Assembly: GCF_009858335.1 (NCBI RefSeq)
Contig: NZ_VMSE01000001.1
Coordinates: 1,860,001 to 1,924,000, forward strand
From: Methylovorus glucosotrophus
Lineage (GTDB): Bacteria; Pseudomonadota; Gammaproteobacteria; Burkholderiales; Methylophilaceae
Reading direction: 5' to 3'
DNA length: 64,000 nucleotides
Both the position numbers and the translations under genes were made by a program. Positions 1 through 9,242 of this stretch are shown in pieces. The first letter of the stretch is position 1. The number at the start of each line of letters is the position of its first letter. The notes below the pieces were generated by a model that was not told where the DNA came from, searched no databases, and was given only the letters and a program-made list of their open reading frames with translations.

Positions 1-1571
1 ACTTCCCACTTGGCACCGACTTCGGTGTTCTTGAATTTTTCCGGGTCAAAGGTGCTGGTCACCACTGTCAGCGAGGTCAGCTGGTCGCCTGCGCGTGGCA
101 CATAGGACTGGCTGTAACTGGCATACAGAGACACAGGCTCAACAGGCTTGTAGATCAGGCCCGCACGCGGCGAGAAAAGATCGTCGTCGGATTTGATTTT
201 CTGACCGGAAATCTGATTTTTGAAATCGACATCGAATTTATCCAGACGCGCGCCCACAATCACTTGCCACTGCGGGTTCAGGATAATCTGATCCTGCAGG
301 TAAAACGCGGCCACATCCACCTGGCTGCGGTTGCGAGTTTGCAGGTTGGTAAAGCTAATCGGGCCATTGAATACAGGATTCTGCGCCGACTGCGTCGTGG
401 TCAGTGTGCCGGTGGAGTTGGGTCTGTAGCGGACGTTATCGGTGTCCTGCCGGCCAAGCTCCATGCCGACCAACAGCTTGTGGGTGACCGCACCCTGCTT
501 GAGGGTATAGAGCAAGTCGGTCTGGTTGAACAGATTTTCGCGCTGGGTATCATCGCGATAGGCGGCGACGGTGTAGTTGCCGCTGGCATCCACGGCGCTG
601 TTGGCAAACACGTTCTGGTAATACTTGTCGAAGTCGGAATAGCGCGTGCGGTTTCTCAGTAACACGCCGTTGTCAAAGCTGTGTTCGACCAGTGCGCTGT
701 AGTTCTGGGCTTCAATTTCCGTGGGGCTCTTGGCGGCATTGCCGAAGAAAGTCGACTCGTTGGTGGCAAATGGCCGGCCATTTTGTGAAGGAATGCCCCG
801 GTCTGCCGTGCGGTGGTCGGTGAAATACTCCGCGCTGAGCACGACTTTGGTTTTCTCAGTTGGGAACAGCGTCACGGTCGGGTTGATGCCGTAACGGCGC
901 AATGACACGCCATCGCGGTAGCTATCGGCATTTTCTACCATCGCATTCAGGCGGAAAGCCGCCGCTTCATTGATGGCCTGCCCGATATCAATGCTGCCTC
1001 GACGCTGGTCATACGAACCCGCTTGCAGCGAAATCTCGCGCACGGGATCCCAGCCCGCCTCCTTGCTGACGCGATTGACCACACCACCGGCGCCGCCACG
1101 CCCAAAGATCATGCCATTGGCGCCGCGCAATACTTCCACGCTTTCAATGTTATAAAAATCCCGGTAGTACTGAACATCATCCCTGACGCCATCGAGGAAA
1201 AAGTCACCCGTACTGGCATTGCCGCGAAACACGACGGTATCGCGATTGCCCTCACCCTGCGCCATGCCCACTCCCGGGGTGTAGCGTATGGCATCTTCCA
1301 TGCTGCGGATGGCCTGATCCTTGATTTGCGACTGGCTGACCACGGTCACGGCCTGCGGTACGTCTTTCAGCGGCGTATTGGTTTTGGTGGCCGTGGTGCT
1401 GGACTTGGTGACATAGCCATCGGTCTTGGCGGGTTCGGTCACTTTATTGGACGTGACCTCCACCTGGGGCAGTGTCGTGGTGGCTTCTTCTGCATAGGCA
1501 ATGGCAGGCAATGCCGCCAGCATCAGACAGAGGGTTTTAACGGGAAAGCAAGGAGTCGCGTGAGGATGCAT
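1..1571 (-). CDS. TonB-dependent siderophore receptor (C-terminus beyond window)
   Basis: At least 523 codons are open from ATG 1571 to the left edge, so the end of the beta-barrel is missing. A signal peptide ends near AIAYA|EEA and is followed by a TonB-box-like LPQVEVTS. A plug domain follows, with PLKDVPQAVTVVS, a TPGVG segment, FLDGVRDDVQYYRD and EVLRGANGMIFGRGGAGG, all typical of ferric-siderophore receptors of the FhuE/Fiu type. It should import a ferric siderophore across the outer membrane using TonB energy. No strong Shine-Dalgarno is visible; M17 is an alternative start. A Fur-like site lies just upstream. Substrate cannot be assigned. Confidence 0.9.
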   Translation of the reverse strand, partial: MHPHATPCFPVKTLCLMLAALPAIAYAEEATTTLPQVEVTSNKVTEPAKTDGYVTKSSTTATKTNTPLKDVPQAVTVVSQSQIKDQAIRSMEDAIRYTPGVGMAQGEGNRDTVVFRGNASTGDFFLDGVRDDVQYYRDFYNIESVEVLRGANGMIFGRGGAGGVVNRVSKEAGWDPVREISLQAGSYDQRRGSIDIGQAINEAAAFRLNAMVENADSYRDGVSLRRYGINPTVTLFPTEKTKVVLSAEYFTDHRTADRGIPSQNGRPFATNESTFFGNAAKSPTEIEAQNYSALVEHSFDNGVLLRNRTRYSDFDKYYQNVFANSAVDASGNYTVAAYRDDTQRENLFNQTDLLYTLKQGAVTHKLLVGMELGRQDTDNVRYRPNSTGTLTTTQSAQNPVFNGPISFTNLQTRNRSQVDVAAFYLQDQIILNPQWQVIVGARLDKFDVDFKNQISGQKIKSDDDLFSPRAGLIYKPVEPVSLYASYSQSYVPRAGDQLTSLTVVTSTFDPEKFKNTEVGAKWE

Positions 1572-1592
1572 ATGGGGAAATCTTTACCTATT

Positions 1593-1620
1593 GTGATATT
1601 GATAATTGTTTACAATTGTA
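1593..1620 (-). promoter_or_regulatory. Possible Fur box
   Basis: The AT-rich stretch TGATATTGATAATTGTTTAC, 22-50 nt before the receptor start, resembles the GATAAT-repeat Fur consensus. The match is weaker than the one before the second receptor, so this is a candidate only. Confidence 0.4.
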
Positions 1621-1711
1621 AATTGTAGTAAAGATTTTCCCCCGCTGGCAATCGCTGAATGGATTGCATCGCATTTCTTGCACATGAATAAGTGGCCTTG
1701 AACGCAGGCAT

Positions 1712-1741
1712 AAAAAAAGCACACGCCCAAAGGTTGTGTGC
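1712..1741 (-). terminator. Rho-independent terminator of the PepSY/cytochrome operon
   Basis: On the minus strand a GCACAC/GTGTGC stem is followed directly by seven T residues. It lies 45 nt after the stop of the gene ending at 1786. Confidence 0.8.
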
Positions 1742-1785
1742 ATTTTCAGTCAGGCTGCGATACAGCCTGCAACGGTCAAGGTGCG

Positions 1786-2565
1786 CTACAACATGCCAAG
1801 CGCAGCCCAGATAGTGGCCACCAGAGAAGCGCTAATCAGGCCTGCCATGACCAGGCGTGATTGACGCATTTTGGTCCACAGCAATACGCCGGTAATCGAA
1901 AGCACGATCATGGCACCTGCGATGGTATCTGCCAGCAACACCCAGGCTACATTGGCCCCCACGCCTTTGTGCATGTTCATGATGTATGCCCAGGCATTGG
2001 CATCTTCGCGATGAATGGTCGCAAACTGATTTCCGGCAATATACTCGGCGCGAATACGCATTTGCGGCATGCGAAACTCCACTTCCCATTTCGCAGGTTG
2101 CGACATGTCGCGCCCCATGAAGCGAGCGTCATGCTCGCCTTTTTCGCGCATCACCGACCCTTGCGCGCCCTTGTCCTTATCCCCTTTACGTGGCTTGCGC
2201 TCCAATGGATCATGTTGAATGTCCAGCGCCTGCTGCACAAACGCGGTAAACGCTTTCGCATTTTGCGGATAAGGCTGCGGCACGCTGAGCTGGATTTCAC
2301 TTTCTTCCATCTGCGCGGCCGGAATCTTCATGACGGCACGATGATTGAGCAAGAAACCCGTGAGTCCAAACAAGAGCCCCAATACGGCGCCCCAGAGGCC
2401 AAGCCAGCCATGGATTTTTCTTAACAGGCGGAGGGTACGGCCGCGTTGTGCGTTTTGTTGTGCGAGTGTTTTTTGCATGGGAAAAATATCAACGAAAAAA
2501 GAGGTGCATAAACTAACGTGCCCGGCTGCTATCGGGAAGAGGCAGCCAGACGCAGGCGTGGACAT
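1786..2565 (-). CDS. PepSY-associated TM helix protein
   Basis: The 259-aa reading has a tryptophan-rich first helix (RKIHGWLGLWGAVLGLLFGLTGFLLNH) of the kind that opens PepSY_TM proteins. A periplasmic loop of about 120 residues follows, then two more membrane helices. Such proteins sit in the inner membrane and are often found beside siderophore receptors, probably reducing or handling ferric complexes. The ATG immediately follows the TAA of the upstream gene (TAAATG). The first 29 residues look atypical and ATG 2478 (MQKTLAQ) may be the true start; neither start has a clear SD. Confidence 0.75.
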   Translation of the reverse strand: MSTPASGCLFPIAAGHVSLCTSFFVDIFPMQKTLAQQNAQRGRTLRLLRKIHGWLGLWGAVLGLLFGLTGFLLNHRAVMKIPAAQMEESEIQLSVPQPYPQNAKAFTAFVQQALDIQHDPLERKPRKGDKDKGAQGSVMREKGEHDARFMGRDMSQPAKWEVEFRMPQMRIRAEYIAGNQFATIHREDANAWAYIMNMHKGVGANVAWVLLADTIAGAMIVLSITGVLLWTKMRQSRLVMAGLISASLVATIWAALGML

Positions 2566-3069
2566 TTACATTTTTTTGCGCAGGAGCATGCCTTTAATGA
2601 GATTGGTGCGCTGAATGCGGGACATCAGCAGCACTGCAGCCACATGCACAAGCACTAGGACCTGCAGGCAAGAGGACAAATAGCCATGCCATACAACCGG
2701 CCAATCCTCACCCCAAAATGCATCGGTACGGCTTACCCAGCCTGTCAGGGCCAGCATGGCGAGCAATAGCCACATCAGATAGACCGCCCATTGCCCGAGG
2801 GGATTATGCCCCACATGATGCTCCGCCCGCCGATGCATGATGGATTGGATATGCATACTCAGCTGCCTGCCACCCGGCCAATAAAAGCGTGCCATCTGGA
2901 CGGAAGTCAACAGGCCATACATCACCCTGGCAACCACCATAACCACCGCGGCATAGCCCAAATTGCGATGCCACTCACCGGTTTCATTAAACCAGTTCAC
3001 CACGACGATAGCCGCCACCAGCCAGTGGGTCAGCCTCACGAACCAAGGCCAGACAGCCCCGTCACGCAA
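2566..3069 (-). CDS. Cytochrome b561-type membrane protein
   Basis: This 167-aa protein has four predicted helices and opens with WFVRLTHWLVAAIVVVNWF, a common start of the b561/hydrogenase-type cytochrome b family. Histidines at about residues 15 and 34 and in the later helices (WHGYLSS, LVHVAAVLL) could bind heme b. It probably moves electrons across the inner membrane, perhaps to the neighbouring PepSY_TM partner. It lies between two PepSY genes, 2 bp from the upstream one and with no gap to the downstream one. Confidence 0.75.
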   Translation of the reverse strand: MRDGAVWPWFVRLTHWLVAAIVVVNWFNETGEWHRNLGYAAVVMVVARVMYGLLTSVQMARFYWPGGRQLSMHIQSIMHRRAEHHVGHNPLGQWAVYLMWLLLAMLALTGWVSRTDAFWGEDWPVVWHGYLSSCLQVLVLVHVAAVLLMSRIQRTNLIKGMLLRKKM

Positions 3070-3071
3070 GC

Positions 3072-3344
3072 TTAACGCTCCACTTCCGCTTTAATGATGA
3101 CGAAGGTTTTCATGTCGAAATAAATCTCGACCTTTTTGCCTTCCTTGTTCCAGCCGTAGATTTCGTAGCAATTGCCGTCAATCTTGAATTTCTTGATCTT
3201 GTAGCCTTCATCCGCCAATGCTTGTTTCAAGGTATCTTCAGATGCCCACTCCTCTTTGGGGTAAGCAGGACAATTGGCCGCCGCCCACGCATGCATGGTC
3301 GACAACAGCAGAAGAGCACCCAGGCTCCATGTACGTAATTTCAT
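3072..3344 (-). CDS. Periplasmic PepSY-domain protein
   Basis: A 90-aa secreted protein with a cleavable signal peptide ending near HAWA|AANC. The rest (EDTLKQALADEGYKIKKFKI, then EVYFDMKTF-like strands) is a single PepSY_2-type domain. ATG 3344 was chosen over an ATG ten codons earlier because GAGGAGTG lies about 9 nt upstream of it. It is the first gene of the PepSY/b561/PepSY_TM operon. The domain may bind peptide or ligand; its function here is unknown. Confidence 0.75.
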   Translation of the reverse strand: MKLRTWSLGALLLLSTMHAWAAANCPAYPKEEWASEDTLKQALADEGYKIKKFKIDGNCYEIYGWNKEGKKVEIYFDMKTFVIIKAEVER

Positions 3345-3358
3345 CAAATATTCACTCC

Positions 3359-4039
3359 TCAGGTATCGGCCCACATCCGGATCAGATTGTGATAATTGCC
3401 GGTTAATCGTATAACGGCCGCGTTATCCCCCACCTGTTCACGCAGGGTCGCAATCGCGGCATCCATATCAAACAGCAGTGTGCGCTGGGCATCTTCACGG
3501 ATCATGCTTTGTATCCAGAAAAAACTCGCCAGACGCGCGCCCTGGGTAACAGGCCGCACATGATGCAAACTGGTGCCGGGATACAGCACCATATCGCCCG
3601 CTGGCAGCTTGACCATCTGGTGACCATAGGTATCTTCAATCACCAGTTCCCCACCCTCGTAACTCTCCGGGTCGGCAATAAACAAGGTGCAGGAAATATC
3701 GGTACGCACGTGCATGCCAGAGATGGCGTGGGTTCTCACGGAGTTATCGATATGCGCACCAAAATCCATACCTTCGCGGTATTGATTGAACAATGGCGGA
3801 TAGATTTTCTTGGGTAATGCTGCAGAGAAAAACAAGGCATTGCGACTAAGCGCCTTGAGCACGATCTGCCGCGCCTGCTCCGCTTCGGCGGAGGTTTCCG
3901 GTAGCTGGATATTGCGTTTGACCTGCTCAGACTGGGTGCCAGCGGTGACTTTGCCGTCAGTCCATGTGGCCGCTGAGAGAATCTGACGCATATGCGCGAG
4001 CTCTTCAGCATTGAGGACCCGGGGAATATGTAACAGCAT
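3359..4039 (-). CDS. Fe(II)-dependent PKHD-type hydroxylase, PiuC/YbiX-like
   Basis: This 226-aa protein matches the YbiX/PiuC family in length and motifs: a double-stranded beta-helix with [10 protein letters not shown] supplying the H-x-D pair, SLHHVRPV supplying the distal histidine, and [10 protein letters not shown] with the 2-oxoglutarate-binding region. The family is iron-regulated and typically lies next to a Fiu/PiuA receptor, as it does here (70 bp downstream). It is cytoplasmic and its substrate is not known. Confidence 0.85.
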   Translation of the reverse strand: MLLHIPRVLNAEELAHMRQILSAATWTDGKVTAGTQSEQVKRNIQLPETSAEAEQARQIVLKALSRNALFFSAALPKKIYPPLFNQYREGMDFGAHIDNSVRTHAISGMHVRTDISCTLFIADPESYEGGELVIEDTYGHQMVKLPAGDMVLYPGTSLHHVRPVTQGARLASFFWIQSMIREDAQRTLLFDMDAAIATLREQVGDNAAVIRLTGNYHNLIRMWADT

Positions 4040-4064
4040 CTTGAAAACCTATTCTGTAAATGCA

Positions 4065-4091
4065 GCAAAGCCGGAAATTATCCGGCTTTGC
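4065..4091 (-). terminator. Inverted repeat after the Fiu-like receptor
   Basis: GCAAAGCCGGA and its reverse complement flank a 5-nt loop between the receptor and the hydroxylase gene. There is no long T-run on the minus strand, so this may be an attenuating hairpin rather than a full terminator. Confidence 0.5.
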
Positions 4092-4108
4092 TGGGAACGA
4101 ACAAGAGA

Positions 4109-6373
4109 CTAGAACTTCAACTCTGTCGTCAGGATTGCCTGTCTGCGATTACCAGGGACGGAGAAGCCACCGTTATCGTAAATGGCATCATAATACTCTT
4201 TGTCGAACAAGTTCTTCACATTCAAACGCACTGCCCATTTGGGTTGCTCGTAGGCCACCATGGCATCCCAGCGAGTATAGCCGGGCAGCTTGTTTGGCGT
4301 AAATTCACCATTTGGGAAAATTGCACTTGCATTGGTCGTGGATGGGTTATAACCATAACGTTCGCCTTTTGCTTCGAAGCCACCGCCGACTTTCCAATTC
4401 TCCGCAAATGTATACGTCGTCCACATATTGAACGTGACGGGTGGAGTATTGCGTGCCCGTTGACCTTTGAATCGCGGATCCGCAGAAGTGATTACCCCCG
4501 TATTCGCGTTGACGTTTTCTGCCACCTCCAGAATTTTGGCATCCATAAAGGCAAGGCCGCTGAAGACTTCCCAATTGTCCGTGACCCGGCCAGCCACTTC
4601 AAACTCAATACCATCGGTACGACGCTTCTTGGTAAGGACAGAAGCCGTGGACTCCAGATCAGTACTGCGCTCCCAGTCCTTGGTCGTGCGATAGATTGCT
4701 GTACGGAAGGATAAATCACCATCAAGGAATAGCCACTTGCCGCCCAGTTCGGCCGTCTTGCTTCTTTCAGGCGGAAGAGGAGTCACCGTCAATTGATACA
4801 AATCCGCTGTTGGGCTGAATGAGTCGCTCCAACTAAGATAATAGTGGGTTGCATCATTCTGATGCCATGAGAGTCCTGTACGGTAGCTGTTTTCCCCGTA
4901 GCTCAGGCTAGGTGAAGTCGCGCTAGAGTAATCGGCGCGCATCTCATCGCGCCGCACACCGAGTAACACCTCCCATTTGGGAATGAATTCGATGCTATCT
5001 TGCACATACAATGCATAGTTATCAGCCTTGAATTTAGTTGCTGCACCTGTTACCTGGCTGCTGGTGTAATAAGGATTAGCGGTTGTACCGAGGTTACGCA
5101 AGGCTTGGCGATATGAGTCTTCCTTCAAATATTCGATACCGGTCAAAAATTGGTGCTTCATGCCAGCGAGATTAAACTTGGTAATGAAGTCAGACTGTAA
5201 GGTCAATGTCTCGTAGTCCATTTTTCGTGTGACATTACCGCCAACGCCAAGAGTATCCGTAGGCAAGAGAGTCGCACTTGGGGTTTTTGCCCAATATGCA
5301 CGTTCATAATCCGCATGGCGCAATTGGGTACGAATTTGCGTATCGTCATTGAACTTATGCGTGAAAATCGCAGTACTGATGCGGGTATCACTATTATCGA
5401 AGTTCTTGTTACCGCCATAGAAAGTGCTATCGTTGATGGTGCCACCAGCCACGGCTCGATTAATAGGGCGACCATTCACGAAATTGATCCCATAATCAGG
5501 CACATCGCGCGTCTGTGTATATACATGGTTCAAGAACAACTCATTATCAGTACCAATCCCGGCACCAAAGCTTACTGCAATACCTTCACGATCTAATGAA
5601 GGTCTATCCCCATTTGCAGGATTTTTGCGGTACGTCTCTTCGTAGCGATCCATGACATTTACACGAATCGCCGCTGTCTCGGTCAACTGCTTGTTGAAGT
5701 CGCCAGTGAACTGACGGTAATCGTAAGTCCCCAGACTTCCTGTAATACGGTTTTCATCCTCAAGCTTGGCCATTTTGGTGACTTGGTTGATCACGCCACC
5801 CGCCTGGCCACGACCAAACAGCATCGCTGCGGACCCACGCAATACATCCACTTGCTCAAGATTGAATGTTTCACGATTGTATTGTGCAGTATCGCGGATT
5901 CCATCAAGGTAAATATCCCCGAAAGTATAAAAACCACGCAACATCATGTTATCACCAGCTCTACCACCTTCCGCAGCATTGAAAGTCAAGCCAGAAACGT
6001 TGCGTAACGCCTCACGGAGAGAACCAACCTGTTGCTCATCCATCAACTTGCGAGTTACGGAAGTTACCGCCTGCGGTACATCCTGAGGATCCTGCAGCAT
6101 CTTGCCCACGCGAGTCTTGGTTGCCTGATAGCCATCTTTTTCTTTCTTATCGGCGGTATCACTCACCTTAACGACAGGCAACTCTTGTGCGGTTTCGCTG
6201 GCTGCTGTCTGTGCAGCAGCGGTTGTCTCGGCAGCAAACGCAGGTGTTGCCATCAGCAAGGAAGCCATCATGGCGCCCACTGGGAAAACCCGGGAAGCGG
6301 AACAAATAGATATTGAAGTCTTTCCAGCATTCGGAGTCAGGCTGGAAAGGATTGACCCTTTTGATAGAACCAT
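4109..6373 (-). CDS. TonB-dependent catecholate-type siderophore receptor, Fiu/PiuA-like
   Basis: A full-length 754-aa outer-membrane receptor. It has a long signal peptide ending near TPAFA|AET, a plug at about residues 80-230 (DPQDVPQAVTSVTRKL, NVSGLTFNAAEGG, YLDGIRDTAQYNRETFNLEQVDVLRGSAAMLFGRG, split here by segment) and a 22-strand-type barrel ending in LTTELKF with a terminal Phe. AAAAGGA precedes ATG 6373. Pairing with the PiuC-type hydroxylase suggests a catecholate substrate such as monomeric catechols. A strong Fur-box-like sequence lies about 80 nt upstream. Confidence 0.9.
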   Translation of the reverse strand: MVLSKGSILSSLTPNAGKTSISICSASRVFPVGAMMASLLMATPAFAAETTAAAQTAASETAQELPVVKVSDTADKKEKDGYQATKTRVGKMLQDPQDVPQAVTSVTRKLMDEQQVGSLREALRNVSGLTFNAAEGGRAGDNMMLRGFYTFGDIYLDGIRDTAQYNRETFNLEQVDVLRGSAAMLFGRGQAGGVINQVTKMAKLEDENRITGSLGTYDYRQFTGDFNKQLTETAAIRVNVMDRYEETYRKNPANGDRPSLDREGIAVSFGAGIGTDNELFLNHVYTQTRDVPDYGINFVNGRPINRAVAGGTINDSTFYGGNKNFDNSDTRISTAIFTHKFNDDTQIRTQLRHADYERAYWAKTPSATLLPTDTLGVGGNVTRKMDYETLTLQSDFITKFNLAGMKHQFLTGIEYLKEDSYRQALRNLGTTANPYYTSSQVTGAATKFKADNYALYVQDSIEFIPKWEVLLGVRRDEMRADYSSATSPSLSYGENSYRTGLSWHQNDATHYYLSWSDSFSPTADLYQLTVTPLPPERSKTAELGGKWLFLDGDLSFRTAIYRTTKDWERSTDLESTASVLTKKRRTDGIEFEVAGRVTDNWEVFSGLAFMDAKILEVAENVNANTGVITSADPRFKGQRARNTPPVTFNMWTTYTFAENWKVGGGFEAKGERYGYNPSTTNASAIFPNGEFTPNKLPGYTRWDAMVAYEQPKWAVRLNVKNLFDKEYYDAIYDNGGFSVPGNRRQAILTTELKF

Positions 6374-6448
6374 AGCGTATTCCTTTTAAAAGTTATTGAT
6401 GTTTGATTGAAAGTGGCTGGCTTTAAGCATGGCTATTGGCTTGCGATT

Positions 6449-6474
6449 ATGTTAATGATAACGATTACCATTCG
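6449..6474 (-). promoter_or_regulatory. Fur box before the Fiu-like receptor; intergenic region 6374-6706
   Basis: TTAATGATAACGATTACCAT is close to the 19-bp Fur palindrome. It sits 80-100 nt upstream of the receptor start, where repression by Fe-Fur would be expected. The rest of the 333-bp intergenic stretch shows no convincing gene until the TTG-started ORF at 6707. Confidence 0.75.
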
Positions 6475-6706
6475 TTAAATAAAGTAAAGAGTTGGGACTT
6501 GTTGCAGAAACACAACACAAAACATGTCTAATCCGTGAAGCCCGTCACATATCAAAACAACAGCTTGCGATGTCTCCGTGGCCTAAAAGCCACATAACAG
6601 CTGTCCTTTTCTGTCCTACAAGGACATAGGATAGAAGCCGATAGCCACTACACTGGCTTATGCTTATGATGACTGGCACCAACACTTACAAAAAAGGGGA
6701 AATAAA

Positions 6707-6883
6707 TTGAGCAGCATCATCGGAATTCTGATTTTGATCGCCGACATTTTTGCCATTATCAAAATTGCGCAAAGTTCAGCGGATACTGTCGCCAAGCTGT
6801 TGTGGATACTGGGTGTGCTGGTATTCCCGGTCTTGGGTCTGATTGTCTGGTATCTGGCCGGGCCAGGCGGCAAAAAGGTGTAA
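6707..6883 (+). CDS. Small PLDc_N-type membrane protein (TTG start)
   Basis: A 58-aa product begins at a TTG preceded by AGGGGAA. It reads SSIIGILILIADIFAIIK, a short polar linker, then LLWILGVLVFPVLGLIVWYLAGPGGKK. These two helices with a conserved P-x-x-G-x-x-x-W-Y pattern are typical of the PLDc_N (phospholipase D nuclease N-terminal) family of small inner-membrane proteins. It is followed by a bidirectional terminator. The lack of an ATG makes it easy to miss. Confidence 0.75.
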   Translation: MSSIIGILILIADIFAIIKIAQSSADTVAKLLWILGVLVFPVLGLIVWYLAGPGGKKV

Positions 6884-6899
6884 GCGGATTTGCATGCAT

Positions 6900-6931
6900 A
6901 AAAAAGCCGGGGAAAATTTCCCGGCTTTTTT
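6900..6931. terminator. Bidirectional terminator
   Basis: An A-run, the stem AGCCGGGG/CCCGGCT and a T-run serve both the plus-strand gene ending at 6883 and the minus-strand gene ending at 6946. Confidence 0.85.
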
Positions 6932-6945
6932 ATGCTCATCGTTGT

Positions 6946-8646
6946 TTATATGGCATATCGCAGTGAGACAACCCCTACTTCAAGGATATCGGCGAAGGTG
7001 ATCGCCATCCAGGCGACGGTCATGGTGACGGCGGCCCCCACCTTGGCGACCTTGGGCTTGATATCAAAAGCGACACAAATACGCTCTTCATTAGAACTGA
7101 ACGGGATGGTGCGATGAAAGAGTGACGAAGGGAACAGCACAATATCGCCCACTTGCGGCGCGATCACCTTCACCGGGAAATCATCATGCTGGCGTGGGTA
7201 TTCGTCCCCATCCGTACTGAACTCAATACTGCCATCATGCTCGCCCTGTTTTTCCTTAGGGATTGCCAGGTAAACACAGCCGCTGAGCCAGCCGATCTCG
7301 TGGATATGCGAGGTGAGATGTCCGCCTTTTTGCATTTTCACGTACCAGGAACTGGTGAACTCGATGTCATCCGGGAAGCCTTCAATCAATTCGCAATCCT
7401 GTCCGGCATAGCGCTCACGGAATGCCTGTACTTGCTGTTTGATCAGCTGCGCCAGGGTTTTAAAAGAAGCTTCGGAGCGTTTGAACAGATTGCCCGCCGA
7501 CTGTATGCCATGATGTAGCCGGCCCTGCTTGCGCTCGGCAATTTCGGTGAGGGTAATATCTTTCAGCAGCGCATTCAGCAAACTGCTGTCCTGCTCGGCC
7601 AGAGGAGCGATGCGGCTATGGAAGACATACTCCATGGGCTGCGGGCAAAAGCGATAGGGATCTGGCACGCCAAAGTTGGTCGCGTAATGCGTAGACAAGG
7701 TCGCCAGGAAAGGCGAGGCATGGGTATCGCCCATGACCTGGGGCAAGCGCGCCTTGAATGCATCAAACTGCTCGGATTTATAAAGGCAGTACAGGATGCG
7801 CTCTTGCCAATCGCCCAACTGCGAGCGCTCAAAATAAGGTATTGCCTGGGCATATTCACGCGCAAGATATAAAAACTCGGCCAGATTGTAGTTGGCGGCA
7901 GCATGCGCTGCATCCAGACTCAAGGCATGCTGATAGGCTTTGACTGCCTCATCCATATTGCCCTGATCGCGCAGTGCCTCACCCAGGTTGTTCCAGGCAT
8001 CAACATAATCAGGCTGCATGCGCAGCGCCGAGCGGTATGCCGTTACGGCATCTTCCAACTGACCGTGATCGCGCAATGCGGTGGCGAGATTAAAGTAACC
8101 ACGCGGATCTGCATGGATCTCAAGTGCCTTGCGGTAACTGGCAATGGCATCTTCCATCTTGCCCTGCTTCTGCAACACCGTACCCAGATTGCCATGTGCT
8201 TCATAAAACGTGGGCTGCATGGCCGCCGCTTTGCGATAACTGGGGATGGCTTCTTCATAACGCCCCAGGGTTTGCAAGGCAAAGCCCAGGTTGAAATAAG
8301 CAACTGCAAGATCAGGTTTCAGGGAGATGGCTTTGCGATAGGAAGCAATGGCCTCGTCCATGCGGCCCAAATGCCCCAGCACCACGCCAAGGTTGAAATG
8401 TATTTCAGCGATTTTGGGTTCAAGCGCAATCGCACTTCGATAACTGGCTGCTGCATCGGCGTATTTTTGCTGCGACTCCAAGGCGATGCCGAGCACATTG
8501 TGCAGCATCAGCGTCTGTGGATATTGACGCAACATGGATCTCGCCGTCGCCTCCGCCTGCGGCATATGCCCCGCATTTAAAAGCCCGATTAACGCTTGCA
8601 TCTCACTCTGGCCAGGCTGTCTCGCCTGTTGAAATCCGGTTTTCAT
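6946..8646 (-). CDS. TPR-repeat protein with C-terminal 2OG-Fe(II) oxygenase domain
   Basis: 566 aa. Residues about 15-290 hold eight or so tetratricopeptide repeats (for example AYFNLGFALQTLGRYEEAIPSYRKA, given here as its core ALQTLGRYEEAI). The C-terminal part carries a putative 2-oxoglutarate/Fe(II) oxygenase: LTSHIHEIGWLSG provides a histidine pair, FSTDGDEYP follows, and SSLFHRTIPF gives the distal histidine. The domain usually ends near CVAFDIKPK; here about 35 extra residues follow, ending close to the terminator. It may hydroxylate a protein or peptide recruited by the TPRs. Substrate unknown. Confidence 0.8.
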   Translation of the reverse strand: MKTGFQQARQPGQSEMQALIGLLNAGHMPQAEATARSMLRQYPQTLMLHNVLGIALESQQKYADAAASYRSAIALEPKIAEIHFNLGVVLGHLGRMDEAIASYRKAISLKPDLAVAYFNLGFALQTLGRYEEAIPSYRKAAAMQPTFYEAHGNLGTVLQKQGKMEDAIASYRKALEIHADPRGYFNLATALRDHGQLEDAVTAYRSALRMQPDYVDAWNNLGEALRDQGNMDEAVKAYQHALSLDAAHAAANYNLAEFLYLAREYAQAIPYFERSQLGDWQERILYCLYKSEQFDAFKARLPQVMGDTHASPFLATLSTHYATNFGVPDPYRFCPQPMEYVFHSRIAPLAEQDSSLLNALLKDITLTEIAERKQGRLHHGIQSAGNLFKRSEASFKTLAQLIKQQVQAFRERYAGQDCELIEGFPDDIEFTSSWYVKMQKGGHLTSHIHEIGWLSGCVYLAIPKEKQGEHDGSIEFSTDGDEYPRQHDDFPVKVIAPQVGDIVLFPSSLFHRTIPFSSNEERICVAFDIKPKVAKVGAAVTMTVAWMAITFADILEVGVVSLRYAI

Positions 8647-8718
8647 CTCTACATTCCCTTGTACTTGCCACGCCAGGCACTGGGTAAACCGTCCAAAGAT
8701 TAGCGCAATGCCGTCGTT

Positions 8719-8740
8719 TAGTCTAGACAGTATAGTCTAG
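8719..8740. repeat. Paired TAGTCTAG repeats
   Basis: TAGTCTAG occurs at 8719-8726 and 8733-8740, 14 bp apart, upstream of the TPR gene. The first copy is embedded in the palindrome GTCTAGAC. CTAG is generally under-represented in proteobacteria, so a protein-binding site is possible. Confidence 0.35.
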
Positions 8741-8838
8741 TCGTTATAACCGGGTTAATGCTAAGACAAATCGCTTATGAAGAAGGTCGGAAGAAATGAA
8801 TTTTCAGGGATAAAACAAGGTTGGCGAAATCACGAGAA

Positions 8839-9141
8839 TCAGCGCCACATGACGTTACTTTTATTTTGCTGGGCGGATTCAAATAGCGCAATCAATGGCA
8901 GTGCTCGATTCTTGAGACTAACACCCGCGCCCTCACCACCGTCATCTCCATCGTCCGCACCTGCGATCACTTCGGTATCGCCTTCGGTTGCCTGTTTCAA
9001 TCGTTGCAGGGCTGCAGGCACGTCTTCAGCCAATATTGCCCCGGGCACCGTACCACTGTGCCCGATCAAACTCAGAAGCTGATGGGCAACCTCGTTGAAC
9101 ATGCTGATATCACTATAACGATCTGTCGAAAAAGTTATCAT
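8839..9141 (-). CDS. DUF1840 family protein
   Basis: 100 aa. The layout matches DUF1840: an N-terminal MITF-strand, a helix with FNEVAHQLLSLIG, VPAALQRL, an acidic low-complexity linker (DDGDDGGEG) and a C-terminal SLKNRALPLIALFESAQ helix. The family is small, cytosolic, mostly betaproteobacterial and without known function. It appears to be a single-gene unit. Confidence 0.8.
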   Translation of the reverse strand: MITFSTDRYSDISMFNEVAHQLLSLIGHSGTVPGAILAEDVPAALQRLKQATEGDTEVIAGADDGDDGGEGAGVSLKNRALPLIALFESAQQNKSNVMWR

Positions 9142-9242
9142 CCGTCTTTACCTTTTATCTTGTTTTTGTTGATGCACCGCTTGGGCTAATGCGCCCTGCG
9201 GTTGGAATGCATGGTTATTGCCTGCTCACGTGAATCCTTGTC

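Noticed and set aside
1023..1628. 201-aa plus-strand ORF
   Set aside because: Antisense shadow of the TonB receptor, whose frame is intact over the whole region.
6664..6939. 91-aa minus-strand ORF
   Set aside because: Opposes the better supported PLDc_N gene with SD and crosses a terminator.
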